From the NCBI GenBank assembly GCA_017614995.1, contig JAGAAX010000032.1, positions 1-44,788 on the forward strand: DNA of 44,788 bases, given 5' to 3'. Shown in pieces: positions 1 through 7,924 of the stretch (position 1 is the first letter of the stretch; each line of letters begins with the position of its first letter). This DNA is from Spirochaetaceae bacterium (GTDB taxonomy: Bacteria > Spirochaetota > Spirochaetia > Treponematales > Treponemataceae). Below the pieces are notes generated by a model. The model was not told the origin of the DNA. It worked only from the letters and a program-made list of their open reading frames with translations, and searched no databases. The position numbers and the translations under genes are program-made.

Positions 1-58
1 ATCATAAAGCAAGGTCTACTGCCGGAATGTTCAGACATTTTTTTTACAGTATTGTTGC

Positions 59-121
59 TTTCATGCTAAACAGGAACCTGGATTACTATAAAAATTATTT
101 TAGAATCCGTTTAGCATGAAA
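59..121. repeat. Inverted repeat, 13-bp perfect arms
   Basis: TTTCATGCTAAAC (59-71) is exactly inverted as GTTTAGCATGAAA (109-121) around a 37-nt AT-rich centre. Inside, GGATT and AATCC can extend the pairing. Related motifs occur at 5441-5453 and 5746-5753, so this may be an end sequence of a dispersed element. No gene is visible from 1 to 294. Confidence 0.6.
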
Positions 122-145
122 ACTCGAATTTCAGGCTATTAAGAA

Positions 146-180
146 CAACATACCTCGTCGCTCTGCGGCGAGGTATGTTG
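146..180. repeat. Hairpin repeat, 16-bp arms with TCT loop
   Basis: CAACATACCTCGTCGC, loop TCT, then GCGGCGAGGTATGTTG: 16-bp arms with a single position that would be a G-U wobble in RNA. A decayed relative with the same CGACGCTCTGCGTCG core and a following TTGTTGATT lies at 21435-21468. No T-tract follows, so this reads as a dispersed hairpin and not a simple terminator. Confidence 0.6.
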
Positions 181-220
181 ATTATGCGCAGGTTTACGGC
201 TCTGCGCTAAGGCTTCGCGC

Positions 221-270
221 AAAAAAAATGCCGTTCTGGCGGTATACCATATACAGCGCAGTAACGGCAC
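221..270 (-). terminator. Probable terminator of the sugar ABC operon
   Basis: Read on the minus strand just after the binding-protein stop codon, GTGCCGTT pairs with AACGGCA(T) across a long loop and is followed by a run of eight T. The inner loop holds the small palindrome GGTATACC. The position and T-run fit an intrinsic terminator, although the loop is unusually large. Confidence 0.55.
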
Positions 271-294
271 TTTTTGCTCTGTTCAGTTTGCAGA

Positions 295-2004
295 TTATTT
301 CATAGCTGCTAACTTAGCGTTGACTTCGATTGTGTGTTTTTCAACATCAAACTTGTAGAGCTCGTCAAAGCCGAAGCCCTTAAGTTCTTTAACCATGTCG
401 TCCCACATCTTGTCAAATTCTGCATCGTTCTTTGCAAAAATCATACGCCAAGAAGCATCGCAGACAGCCTGATTTACGCTGTTGCGGATTACAGAAATAT
501 CTGCTGAATCAGACGGCAGACTTACACTTACGCTTGGGCTTACAACCAGAGCGTTGTTCTTAGACATGTAATCTGTAGCATTGGCAGCATTGAATTTCTT
601 TTCCCAGTCGCGGCGCATCTGAGTCATGTTCTTTTCTTTGTAAGAACTCCAGTACTGATAGTTATACAATTCGCCGTTCTTTGGGTTAGTACAGATTGAA
701 GAACCAATCCACTGGTTGATTGCATTGAAACCGTCGCTGTAACCGCCGCCGCCAAACTGCTCTGGAACTGGAAGGTTATCCATCAAGGCATTGTCGTTGA
801 GCTGTGTGTATTTTCCGTTTGCTCCAACTTCATAGTTAAAGCCTTCAAGACCTGCATGCTGAATAACTAAAGATTCTGGGCTTGCGTACCAGTCAAGGAA
901 TTCCATAATTCTCTTGTATTTTGCATCATCAACTTTTGAGCCTACACCGAATACACGTCCGCTTCCGTAGTAAGAGTCTGAATCAGCATAGTATCTCTGG
1001 TCTTTTACAGGAATAAAACAGAAAGCAGAACCGTCATTGTAGCGGTCAAATGTGTTCCAGAATCCGATTTCCCATGTGTACCAGATAAAGTCTGTCTGAC
1101 CGTTAGAAATCTTGGCACAAACTGAGTTCCAGTCCTGTGTACCAGAGTCTGGGTCTACAACCTTAAGTCTGTAGGCATCGTTCAAGAATTTGAGCATCTT
1201 ATAGTATGTTCCGGTTTTTTCTGTAAGCGGATAGAATGTCTTTCCATCCTGTTTAAGAATTGCAGAACCTTTGATTTTTTCGCCATACCATGTTGTAAGC
1301 TGAACAACATTGGCAATACCGATCATACCGTCACCGCCGTCCCAGTCAGGCCACAGTGAAAGCGGATATGCAGGGTCGCCTTTGTCGTTTGTCGGGTGAA
1401 TCTTTCTGATTTCTACAAATGCCTTAAGAAGGTCATCGAGGTTTTTGATTTCAGGAGCGCCAATTTTGTTGTACAAATCCCATTTGAGCTGTGGAAGAGA
1501 ATAGATTCTTTCCTGTGTAACAGTTGTAGGAGATGTATCTGTCATTTCTGTAGGAATACCGTAGTATTTGCCGGCTGAATTTCCAGGAAGTCCTTTATTG
1601 AATGTAGAAATCTGGTCGTCAAATTTCATAAGGTTAGGGCAGTTTTTGATTTCGGCAGAAATATCTTTGATAAGTCCTGCTTCAAGACAGTCGTTGAACT
1701 GTGTTGCTTCAAGAAGAACAATGTCGCCGAGGTTTCCAGAGCTTGCGCGGAGCTGATAGATGCTGTCGCCTGCAACCTGCGGTGCAATAATGTTCAGTTC
1801 AATGTTGAATTTGTCTTTTACAACTTTTGCGAACCAGCCTGACTGCATTCCCTGATAGTTTGCAGCAACATCATAAATTTCAAAAGTCATTGGTGCATTT
1901 GCGTCACCTGCTTTTGAAGCCTTTTTCCCGCCACCGCAGCTGCAAAGCAATGCAGCAGAAACAGCAATTACGGTAAGAACAGAAAGAATCTTTCCTTTTT
2001 TCAT
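295..2004 (-). CDS. Sugar ABC transporter substrate-binding lipoprotein
   Basis: A 569-residue extracytoplasmic solute-binding protein of the large LplA/YtcQ-like carbohydrate type. The N-terminus is a lipoprotein signal: a charged start, a hydrophobic stretch and a lipobox-like L-C-S-C with the likely lipidated Cys at residue 23, followed by a Gly-rich linker. The Trp/Tyr/Asp/Gly-rich body and the length fit this family, which captures oligosaccharides outside the inner membrane for two LplB/LplC permeases. Those permeases lie directly upstream on the same strand, making this the last gene of a three-gene operon. No ATPase subunit is present, so a shared MsmX-type ATPase elsewhere is likely. 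A GGAGG-like site precedes the ATG. The sugar cannot be read from sequence. Confidence 0.9.
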   Translation of the reverse strand: MKKGKILSVLTVIAVSAALLCSCGGGKKASKAGDANAPMTFEIYDVAANYQGMQSGWFAKVVKDKFNIELNIIAPQVAGDSIYQLRASSGNLGDIVLLEATQFNDCLEAGLIKDISAEIKNCPNLMKFDDQISTFNKGLPGNSAGKYYGIPTEMTDTSPTTVTQERIYSLPQLKWDLYNKIGAPEIKNLDDLLKAFVEIRKIHPTNDKGDPAYPLSLWPDWDGGDGMIGIANVVQLTTWYGEKIKGSAILKQDGKTFYPLTEKTGTYYKMLKFLNDAYRLKVVDPDSGTQDWNSVCAKISNGQTDFIWYTWEIGFWNTFDRYNDGSAFCFIPVKDQRYYADSDSYYGSGRVFGVGSKVDDAKYKRIMEFLDWYASPESLVIQHAGLEGFNYEVGANGKYTQLNDNALMDNLPVPEQFGGGGYSDGFNAINQWIGSSICTNPKNGELYNYQYWSSYKEKNMTQMRRDWEKKFNAANATDYMSKNNALVVSPSVSVSLPSDSADISVIRNSVNQAVCDASWRMIFAKNDAEFDKMWDDMVKELKGFGFDELYKFDVEKHTIEVNAKLAAMK

Positions 2005-2076
2005 TGGTCTTAGCCTCCTATTATTTTAAATAATCCGGACAGAGAAAACCGCTGTCCGCATCATTTATTTAAGAAA

Positions 2077-2982
2077 TTAACCTTTAACAGCACCAATCAT
2101 GATGCCTTTTGTAAAGTAACGCTGAAAAACCGGATAGACGCAGATAATCGGTAGAACTACAATTACCGAGACTGTCATGCGTATTGAAGTAGCCGTTGAA
2201 GCATGTGCAAGACTTGCCGCCATAGCCTGAGCAGAAGTGCTGTTGTTTACGAGCGATTTAAGCGAGCTTGCCTGGTTTATGTACTGATAAAGTGTAAACT
2301 GCAAAGTATAAAGCTTAGGGTCTGTTACTAAAAGCAGTGTGTCCTGAAAAGAGTTCCACTGCGCAACAGAAGCAAAGATTGCAACTGTGGCAATAATCGG
2401 CTTTATAACAGGAACAATAATGCTGAAGAAAATCCTCAATGTGCCTGCGCCGTCAATAACGGCGGCTTCTTCAAGCTCTTTTGGAATGCTCTCTACAAAT
2501 GTTTTGCACAGAACAATATAGAAAGGCTGAACTGCTACCGGAAAAATATAGCCCCAAAAGTTGTTTGTAAGATGCAGGTTCTTCATCGTAATGAACCATG
2601 GAATGATTCCCGCATTAAAGTACATTGTGGCAACTGCATAGCGGTACCAGAACTTGCGCTTCCACAGAGTTTCGCGCGTAAACATATAGCCCAAAAAAGC
2701 AGCTACAATTACTGTAAGCGCAGTGCCTATTACAGTTCGCAGAATAGAAACCTTAAAGGCTGAAATCAAGCCGTTGATTTTCATAACCTGCGCATAGTTA
2801 TGAAGATGAAACCCGATAGGGTAGAGCAGAACCTTTCCGCGCTCGCTTAAGTCGTTTGCGCTCATCGAATTGATGAATATGTAATAGAACGGATAAACGC
2901 AGACAAACGCAAAAAAAGTGTACACAATATAAGTTGTAACATTAATGATATGATCTTCTGGTGTAAGTTTTTTTAAACCCAT
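2077..2982 (-). CDS. Carbohydrate ABC transporter permease, LplC/YtcP type
   Basis: An inner-membrane permease of about 301 residues with six predicted hydrophobic segments. The EAA loop (EELEEAAVIDGAGTLRIFF) contacts the ATPase. I start it at 2982 (MGLKKLTPEDH), because GAGG sits 7 nt upstream there. A longer reading frame reaches back to 3117, but its extra 45 codons run through an intergenic palindromic repeat and overlap the upstream gene. The gene ends with the KG tail typical of the family. It pairs with the permease at 3068-3988 to form the membrane channel and is followed by the binding protein. Confidence 0.9.
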   Translation of the reverse strand: MGLKKLTPEDHIINVTTYIVYTFFAFVCVYPFYYIFINSMSANDLSERGKVLLYPIGFHLHNYAQVMKINGLISAFKVSILRTVIGTALTVIVAAFLGYMFTRETLWKRKFWYRYAVATMYFNAGIIPWFITMKNLHLTNNFWGYIFPVAVQPFYIVLCKTFVESIPKELEEAAVIDGAGTLRIFFSIIVPVIKPIIATVAIFASVAQWNSFQDTLLLVTDPKLYTLQFTLYQYINQASSLKSLVNNSTSAQAMAASLAHASTATSIRMTVSVIVVLPIICVYPVFQRYFTKGIMIGAVKG

Positions 2983-2996
2983 TTTATACCTCGTCT

Positions 2997-3066
2997 TTGT
3001 GTCATTATCCGGCTTGACCGGATAATCTTTTTCAACAGATCCTCGGGTCAAGCCCGAGGATGACAC
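2997..3066. repeat. REP-like palindromic pair between permease genes
   Basis: Two perfect hairpins lie side by side: ATTATCCGG-CTTGA-CCGGATAAT and CCTCGGG-TCAAG-CCCGAGG, framed by outer TGTCAT and ATGACA. Units of the same type recur at 8841-8893. When read through on the minus strand they encode the spurious SSSGLTRGS-type peptide. It may serve as an mRNA-stabilising or attenuating structure inside the operon. Confidence 0.75.
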
Positions 3067-3067
3067 T

Positions 3068-3988
3068 CTATAGAAGACTTTCGCCGCGGATTTTCTTAGA
3101 AACCCAGTTAGTAACACAAAGCAGAATAATACTCACAAAAGTCTTAAGAATACTTATGGCTGTCGAAAGTGAGTAGCCGCCGCTTCCCATTGCAAGGTTG
3201 TAAACATAAAGGTCTAGAACCTCAATCTTTGTCTTATTGAAAGAATTTGCAAATACAAAGTATTGCTCCATTCCGTTTGAAAGGAAATTTGCAAGGCTGA
3301 GCATTACAAGAACAAAATAAGTCGGAAGAATGCTCGGAATTGTTATGTGCCAGATGCACTGCATACGCGATGCACCGTCAATTTTTGCCGCTTCCATAAG
3401 CGATTCGTCGATGCCGGTAATTGCGGCAATGTACATAATTGCAGCCCAGCCTGCGTTTTTCCACGTAAGCCAGAGCCACTGCTTAAACCATACATGGCTT
3501 GAAGACTGAAGAAACATAATCGGCTCTTCAGTTATTCCAAGATTCATAAGCACGCTGTTTACTGCGCCTGTGCTGTTGAAAACACTGAAGGCAATAGAAT
3601 AAACCAAAACCCAGCTGATAAAGTTAGGCAGGGTTGTTACAGTCTGAACAAACTTCTTAAAACGGTAAGATCTGATTTCGTTTAAAAAGACCGCGAAAAT
3701 CATCGGAAACCATGAAAACAAAAGGCTCAAGCCGCTCATTGCAAAGGTGTTTGTAAGAACCTGTACAAGCTTTTTGACTTTTACAGGGTTTTCTACCATT
3801 GAAACAAACCATTTGAAGCCTACAAATTTTTCCCAAGAAAGCGGAAACGGCGGCTTATAGTCAAAAAATGCATATACCCAGCCGTACAGCGGATAGTAAG
3901 AAAAAACAGCAATAAGCAGCAAAAAGGGAAGAACCATCAGAAAATCTTTTAAGGAATTCTTTTGTTTTGCAGTTTTTATAAATTCCAT
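3068..3988 (-). CDS. Carbohydrate ABC transporter permease, LplB type
   Basis: A 306-residue inner-membrane permease and first gene of the operon. Hydrophobic segments begin at about residue 17 (FLMVLPFLLLIAVFSYYPLY). The EAA loop (DESLMEAAKIDGASRMQCIW) lies in the C-terminal half. The family imports oligosaccharides together with an LplC-type partner, which is the next gene at 2077-2982. A GAGGG site lies about 7 nt before the ATG. The strong promoter and palindrome at 4019-4084 drive it. Confidence 0.9.
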   Translation of the reverse strand: MEFIKTAKQKNSLKDFLMVLPFLLLIAVFSYYPLYGWVYAFFDYKPPFPLSWEKFVGFKWFVSMVENPVKVKKLVQVLTNTFAMSGLSLLFSWFPMIFAVFLNEIRSYRFKKFVQTVTTLPNFISWVLVYSIAFSVFNSTGAVNSVLMNLGITEEPIMFLQSSSHVWFKQWLWLTWKNAGWAAIMYIAAITGIDESLMEAAKIDGASRMQCIWHITIPSILPTYFVLVMLSLANFLSNGMEQYFVFANSFNKTKIEVLDLYVYNLAMGSGGYSLSTAISILKTFVSIILLCVTNWVSKKIRGESLL

Positions 3989-4018
3989 AGTTCCCTCAGA
4001 ATTTTTAATAGGACTTTT

Positions 4019-4084
4019 TTAGTTAATCGTTTTAGTAAAACGATTAACTAACGCTAATTATACCACGAAATTTGTATATGTCAA
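4019..4084 (-). promoter_or_regulatory. Promoter and 33-bp palindromic operator of the ABC operon
   Basis: On the minus strand, TTGACA (4079-4084), a 16-nt spacer and TATAAT (4057-4062) form a perfect-hexamer sigma70 promoter. Just downstream, AGTTAATCGTTTTA (4021-4034) is exactly inverted around a single central base at 4035, with symmetry extending to 4019-4051. The predicted start (about 4050) falls on the edge of the palindrome, so a bound repressor would block initiation. The central CG-containing half sites resemble LacI-family operators. The regulator is not in this window. Confidence 0.8.
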
Positions 4085-4178
4085 TTTTTTAAGGGAAAAT
4101 TATAAGAATTTGTTGAAGAGCGCTGAATTTTAATTCAAGCTGTGTGTGAGTAAAATCTGAAACTGTCAGAAAATTCCG

Positions 4179-5378
4179 CTATTTCTTCTGCTTCTGGCTT
4201 TTGTTTGCGGCGCTGGCGCTAGAAAGCATAGAAGAAACAATGAATTTGCAGAGCTGCTGTGTCTCTTTGTCTGAAGAAGAGTAGCAGTTTGCAAGCGAAG
4301 ACGCAAATTTCAAAGGCTGGCTTGAAAGGTCGTTGACTGTGCGGAGCCCAGCCTTGTCTGCCGCGTCAAAGATGACGTTTATGAACTGTGTCGTCTGGTC
4401 AACCGTAAAATTTTGAAGCAGACTCTGTGTTGTCGCATGAACTACATTACTTGTTGAAGAAACCTGTCCGACAGGAACGAATTTACATGCCTCAATCTTC
4501 CATGAAAAAAGATTGTGCTGGTCAAAGAAGTTGCTCTTTTTGTCAAGGTTTGCTATCGGTATATAGTTTTCTGTACGGTTGAGCATCATGCCGACAACAG
4601 AAGTTTCCGGCACAAAAGTGTGGACGCGGCTTCCGAAAACCGTATGCATCGATTTTGTAATATCGCTGTCCAAAAAGCCAGGCCCGTCAAAGTTCCAGAT
4701 ACTTTCAATTCTGTCTCGTGTTGCTTTGTCAGATTTTATTGCAGAATAGAGCGCGAGATTTCCGCCTTTTGAGTGGCCGCCTATTATAAGCTTGCCGCTG
4801 CATTTTGCTGCGATTGATGCCACGTAAGCGGCTGCCTTTTTCTGAGCCGGAACTTCCTGCTTGACTGCAAGGTTTAAGTCTTCTTTCCAGCCTACAATTG
4901 TGTTGTCTGTTCCTCTGAAAGCAATATAATGCCTGTTTTTGCCAAGCGAATAAGTGACCGCACCAAACTGGGTCTGTGTCTTTGTGTCTATGTAACTTGT
5001 GTAGTCGTGCATTTCAATTGAACCGAAACGCTCGGTTTTTGCCGCAAGTTCAAGCATATAAAGAGTATGCTGCCATATAACTATCAAGTTGTCTGGCAGA
5101 TCGTAGCGTGCCTCTGCGCCGAAAAATCTGTTTGCGGCTTCATGCAGTGTAAGAGATTTGCCCGGCTGGCTTATGTCCAGGTCGTCAAAGTTAAGGTACG
5201 AGAACATGGCAAGAATTGCGCTGTCAAGCTCGTTAAAGGGAATCTGATCAAAAGTCAGGTCGCCGCGCCAGATAACATAGTCGAATAAAGAAGGCTCTGT
5301 TTCGTTAATGATTTGGTCTGCGGCAAAAACAGATACAGCCATAAGCACCAAAAGAATAATTGACAGAAATTTTTTCAT
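4179..5378 (-). CDS. Secreted lipase-like alpha/beta hydrolase, DUF2974 (Mbeg1-like)
   Basis: About 399 residues from the ATG at 5378, chosen because a clear signal peptide begins there (MKKFLSIILLVLMAVSVFAA) and AGAGGA lies about 10 nt upstream. The frame extends further upstream without support. The body contains the nucleophile elbow GGHSKGGNLALYSA and the preceding FRGTDNTIVGWKEDLNL block, which I recognise from the DUF2974/Mbeg1-like lipase group. The mature protein should act in the periplasm or outside. The substrate is unknown. It is transcribed toward the ABC operon but separated from it by about 190 nt including that operon's promoter. Confidence 0.8.
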   Translation of the reverse strand: MKKFLSIILLVLMAVSVFAADQIINETEPSLFDYVIWRGDLTFDQIPFNELDSAILAMFSYLNFDDLDISQPGKSLTLHEAANRFFGAEARYDLPDNLIVIWQHTLYMLELAAKTERFGSIEMHDYTSYIDTKTQTQFGAVTYSLGKNRHYIAFRGTDNTIVGWKEDLNLAVKQEVPAQKKAAAYVASIAAKCSGKLIIGGHSKGGNLALYSAIKSDKATRDRIESIWNFDGPGFLDSDITKSMHTVFGSRVHTFVPETSVVGMMLNRTENYIPIANLDKKSNFFDQHNLFSWKIEACKFVPVGQVSSTSNVVHATTQSLLQNFTVDQTTQFINVIFDAADKAGLRTVNDLSSQPLKFASSLANCYSSSDKETQQLCKFIVSSMLSSASAANKSQKQKK

Positions 5379-5481
5379 AATTCCAATCCTCTTCTGCTGA
5401 ATCAGTTTACAGATAAACCGCCTCTTTGTACATAGCACGAGTTCAGCATGAAAACTAATCTAGAAACTGTGCCATGTAAGA

Positions 5482-5573
5482 ACCTGCTCTCGTCGGATTC
5501 CGTTCCGTAAATTAGATTCACACCTTCGGTGTTCATGTAATTTGCGTCACAAAATCCGCCTACGCAGGTTCTT
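5482..5573 (-). repeat. Covarying hairpin repeat, copy 1
   Basis: Read on the minus strand: outer stem AAGAACCTG/CAGGTTCTT, a conserved internal loop, inner CGGATT/AATCCG, and an apical stem ACACC-GAA-GGTGT. The same skeleton occurs at 21319-21418 and 22180-22279, with different bases that keep the pairing (outer stem AAGAGCCTG/CAGGCTCTT, apex GGCAC-GAA-GTGCC). Confidence 0.75.
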
Positions 5574-5605
5574 GTATGTGTGCATCTTTGTAGATTGTAT
5601 TTTTC

Positions 5606-5723
5606 TGGCGGAAAGTAGTGAATTGCGGACGCGAACTGCCTCGTGGGTGCGAGCGAAAGCGAGTCTAACCACCAATTATCCCACGCGAGCAGTGAGACGG
5701 ACGCAAGTAACGGATTTCCGCCA
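5606..5723. repeat. Second large hairpin structure
   Basis: The outer arms TGGCGGAAA (5606-5614) and TTTCCGCCA (5715-5723) are perfect. Inside, CTG, CTCG and TGGG segments on the left pair with CCCA, CGAG and CAG on the right. The structure is adjacent to the covarying hairpin copy at 5482-5573. It occurs once in this window. Confidence 0.55.
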
Positions 5724-5798
5724 AGCAAAATCTCATTCTAATTCCTTTCATGCAGAAACCCTGTTGTACATAGACTTTTCAAAGAGTTCTATTAACGC

Positions 5799-5804
5799 TA
5801 TAGT
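5799..5804 (+). promoter_or_regulatory. -10 element directly before the GH10-like gene
   Basis: TATAGT is followed by exactly 6 nt and then the ATG at 5811, so the predicted transcript would begin at the start codon. No Shine-Dalgarno is visible. The -35 (TTTTCA at 5776-5781) is weak. Confidence 0.45.
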
Positions 5805-5810
5805 GTAGCT

Positions 5811-6953
5811 ATGAAAAGCTTAGTTAGACAGTTTTTGGCTGTATTTTTGTTCGTTTGTATTCCATTTAGTTTAAGTGCGGCAAAAAACAAGAACGAATCT
5901 GCAATCAAAACTTCGCTGAATGACTCGTACAAAGATTTGGGAGTTTCAATTGGTGTAAGTTTAGACAGCGCAGATGTAAAGCAGACTGAAAATGCGTATG
6001 TAGTTCAAGTGAATTTTGCGGAAGTCACTTCACGTACAGAGCTTCGTGCTGATAAAATTCTTAACGTGCGCCCGAAAAGAACAGTTCCATTTACTGCCAG
6101 TGACGGGCTTACTTACAATATGCCGTTTCAAATAGACGATGCACCGATTATAAGCGCATTGAACAAAGCTAAAGAAATGCACGTTCTGCTGCGTCTGCAT
6201 CCGATTATCTGGCATGAGCATCTGCCTGCATGGTTTTTCTATGAGGATTTTGATCTTGCAAAAAATTTTGCGGATAAAGCGACAATGGACGCACGGGTAG
6301 AGTGGTACGTCAACTCTTTTATAGACAGCGTGCGCAAATGGGAAAAAACAAACGCCCGCGCAATTCAGGTTGTGGGCGCATGGCATGTTGCTTCTGAGCT
6401 TTACAACGACAGCGGAAAGTTGAGAGAAAAGTCTTATTGGGGCGAGATTTACAAAGACGAAAGCTATGTGCTTCGTGCATATAAGGTTGTGTGCGAAAGA
6501 GCTAAGCCTGAGGAAAAGATTGTTTACAGTGACTCGAATCTTCATCTTGCCAAAAAAAGAGATGCAGCAATAAAACTTGCCGGTCAGATTAAGAAAAACG
6601 GCGGACGCATAGACGAAATTTCTATGATTTCGCACCTGACTGCGGACTGGCCGAGCCGCAAGGATTATTTTGCAGCGGTAAAAGCTTTCGGCAAGGCAGA
6701 CCTTTCGGTGCAGATTGCTCAGCTTGACATTGCGCCTGTAGACGGAAAGAACGTTGCGGACTCTTATTACGACTTTATGACGCAGGTTCTGGATAACCGC
6801 AGTATAATCTCAGAAGTTAGTTTCAGAACCGTTACTCAAAGTTCTGAAAGATTCTATAGTGATGTGATGCGGAGCCCGCTTTTAGATACGGCTTTTTCGC
6901 CGAACGATTCTTATTTCAGTATTATTAAGGCAGCAGAAAAGTACAAAAAATGA
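5811..6953 (+). CDS. Secreted GH10 xylanase-like protein, nucleophile Glu replaced by Gln
   Basis: 380 residues with a signal peptide (cleavage after about SLSAA). The body follows the GH10 endo-beta-1,4-xylanase order: RLHPIIWHEHLPAWFF (family: RGHTLVWHxQxPxWFF), then VVGAWHVASELYND (family: WDVVNE; acid/base Glu196 kept), then IDEISMISHL, then VQIAQLDI. In the family the last block is ITELDI and its Glu is the nucleophile; here residue 304 is Gln (codon CAG at 6720-6722). It is therefore probably not a normal retaining xylanase and may bind sugar or use a changed mechanism. It overlaps cysK by 4 nt (ATGA). No Shine-Dalgarno precedes the ATG. Confidence 0.75.
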   Translation: MKSLVRQFLAVFLFVCIPFSLSAAKNKNESAIKTSLNDSYKDLGVSIGVSLDSADVKQTENAYVVQVNFAEVTSRTELRADKILNVRPKRTVPFTASDGLTYNMPFQIDDAPIISALNKAKEMHVLLRLHPIIWHEHLPAWFFYEDFDLAKNFADKATMDARVEWYVNSFIDSVRKWEKTNARAIQVVGAWHVASELYNDSGKLREKSYWGEIYKDESYVLRAYKVVCERAKPEEKIVYSDSNLHLAKKRDAAIKLAGQIKKNGGRIDEISMISHLTADWPSRKDYFAAVKAFGKADLSVQIAQLDIAPVDGKNVADSYYDFMTQVLDNRSIISEVSFRTVTQSSERFYSDVMRSPLLDTAFSPNDSYFSIIKAAEKYKK

Positions 6954-7891
6954 TTTACAAAACAGTTTTAGATGCAATAGGACATACGCCGTTAATTGAA
7001 CTTCAGCGTATGAAAGAAGAAAACGCGGCGCGCGTCCTTGTTAAATTTGAAGGCTTGAATGTCGGAGGCTCGATAAAGACGCGCACAGCCTACAACATGA
7101 TTTTAGACGCTGAAAACAAAGGGCTGATCAACAAGGACACAATTATTGTAGAGCCGACAAGCGGCAATCAGGGAATCGGGCTTGCGCTGATTGGAGCGGT
7201 GCGCGGTTACCGCACTATAATTATTATGCCTGACTCTGTGAGCGAAGAGCGGAGAAAGCTTGTAAAGCATTACGGCGCAGAAGTTATACTTATCCATGAC
7301 GCCGGTGACATCGGTGCATGTATCGCGGAATGTATCAACACTGCTTTTTGTATGCAGCACGAAGATCCGCATGTGTTTATTCCTCAGCAGTTTGAAAATC
7401 CGGCAAACCCGGCGGTTCACCGCTCGACAACTGCAATGGAAATTCTTGAAGATGTAAACGGCCCGATTGACGGCTTCTGTTCAGGCATAGGCACAGGCGG
7501 CACTATTACCGGCATCGGCGAGGCATTAAAGGCAAAGAACCCGGAAATTACAATTTGGGCTGTAGAGCCGGAAAATGCCGCCATTCTTGCAGGCGGAACT
7601 GTCGGTACGCACCTTCAAATGGGAATCGGAGACGGATTGATTCCAGAAAATTTGAATCAGGACATTTATGACGACATTTACATCGTTACTGATGCCGAGG
7701 CAATACGCACTTCAAGAGATTTGGCTAGAAAAGAGGGCATTATGTGCGGCATTTCAAGCGGAACAAATGTTGCCGCCGCACTGGAATTGGCGAGAAAGCT
7801 CGGCAGGGGCAAAACTGTTGTGACTGTTCTGCCTGATACGGCCGAACGCTATTTCAGCACGCCGCTTTTCAACGAAGATATTCATTTTTAA
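6950..7891 (+). CDS. cysK: Cysteine synthase (O-acetylserine sulfhydrylase family)
   Basis: A 313-residue PLP enzyme that makes cysteine from O-acetylserine and sulfide in the cytoplasm. The PLP lysine lies in NVGGSIKTRTA (about residue 42). The substrate loop is EPTSGNQGIG, the phosphate-binding glycine loop is GIGTGGTITG, and the C-terminal SSGTN and PDTAERYFSTPLF blocks are typical. Its length matches the family. The start overlaps the stop of the GH10-like gene (ATGA), suggesting translational coupling despite unrelated roles. Other beta-family members (cystathionine beta-synthase-like) share these motifs, so the exact substrate is less sure. Confidence 0.88.
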   Translation: MIYKTVLDAIGHTPLIELQRMKEENAARVLVKFEGLNVGGSIKTRTAYNMILDAENKGLINKDTIIVEPTSGNQGIGLALIGAVRGYRTIIIMPDSVSEERRKLVKHYGAEVILIHDAGDIGACIAECINTAFCMQHEDPHVFIPQQFENPANPAVHRSTTAMEILEDVNGPIDGFCSGIGTGGTITGIGEALKAKNPEITIWAVEPENAAILAGGTVGTHLQMGIGDGLIPENLNQDIYDDIYIVTDAEAIRTSRDLARKEGIMCGISSGTNVAAALELARKLGRGKTVVTVLPDTAERYFSTPLFNEDIHF

Positions 7892-7924
7892 GTTTACCAA
7901 ACCGCATTTATACGGGGTTTCAAT

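Larger units (their letters stand above)
5379..5810. other. Gene-free stretch built of repeats
   Basis: This 432-nt stretch has no convincing gene. It holds two large hairpin repeats (5482-5573 and 5606-5723), the inverted motifs GTTCAGCATGAAA (5441-5453) and TTTCATGC (5746-5753), and a 10-bp direct repeat TTGTACATAG at 5426-5435 and 5764-5773 bracketing the block. A 108-codon minus-strand frame covers the hairpins but has repeat-derived composition and no ribosome binding site. Confidence 0.65.

Noticed and set aside
2983-3117. Longer N-terminus for the LplC-type permease
   Set aside because: The extra 45 codons translate a palindromic repeat and overlap the upstream permease; a good ribosome binding site supports 2982.
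5402-5728. 108-codon minus-strand frame as a gene
   Set aside because: It runs through two hairpin repeats and the upstream region of the lipase-like gene, has no ribosome binding site, and its peptide is what the repeats would encode.
6030-6635. 201-codon minus-strand frame
   Set aside because: Antisense shadow of the GH10-like gene; no recognisable motifs.
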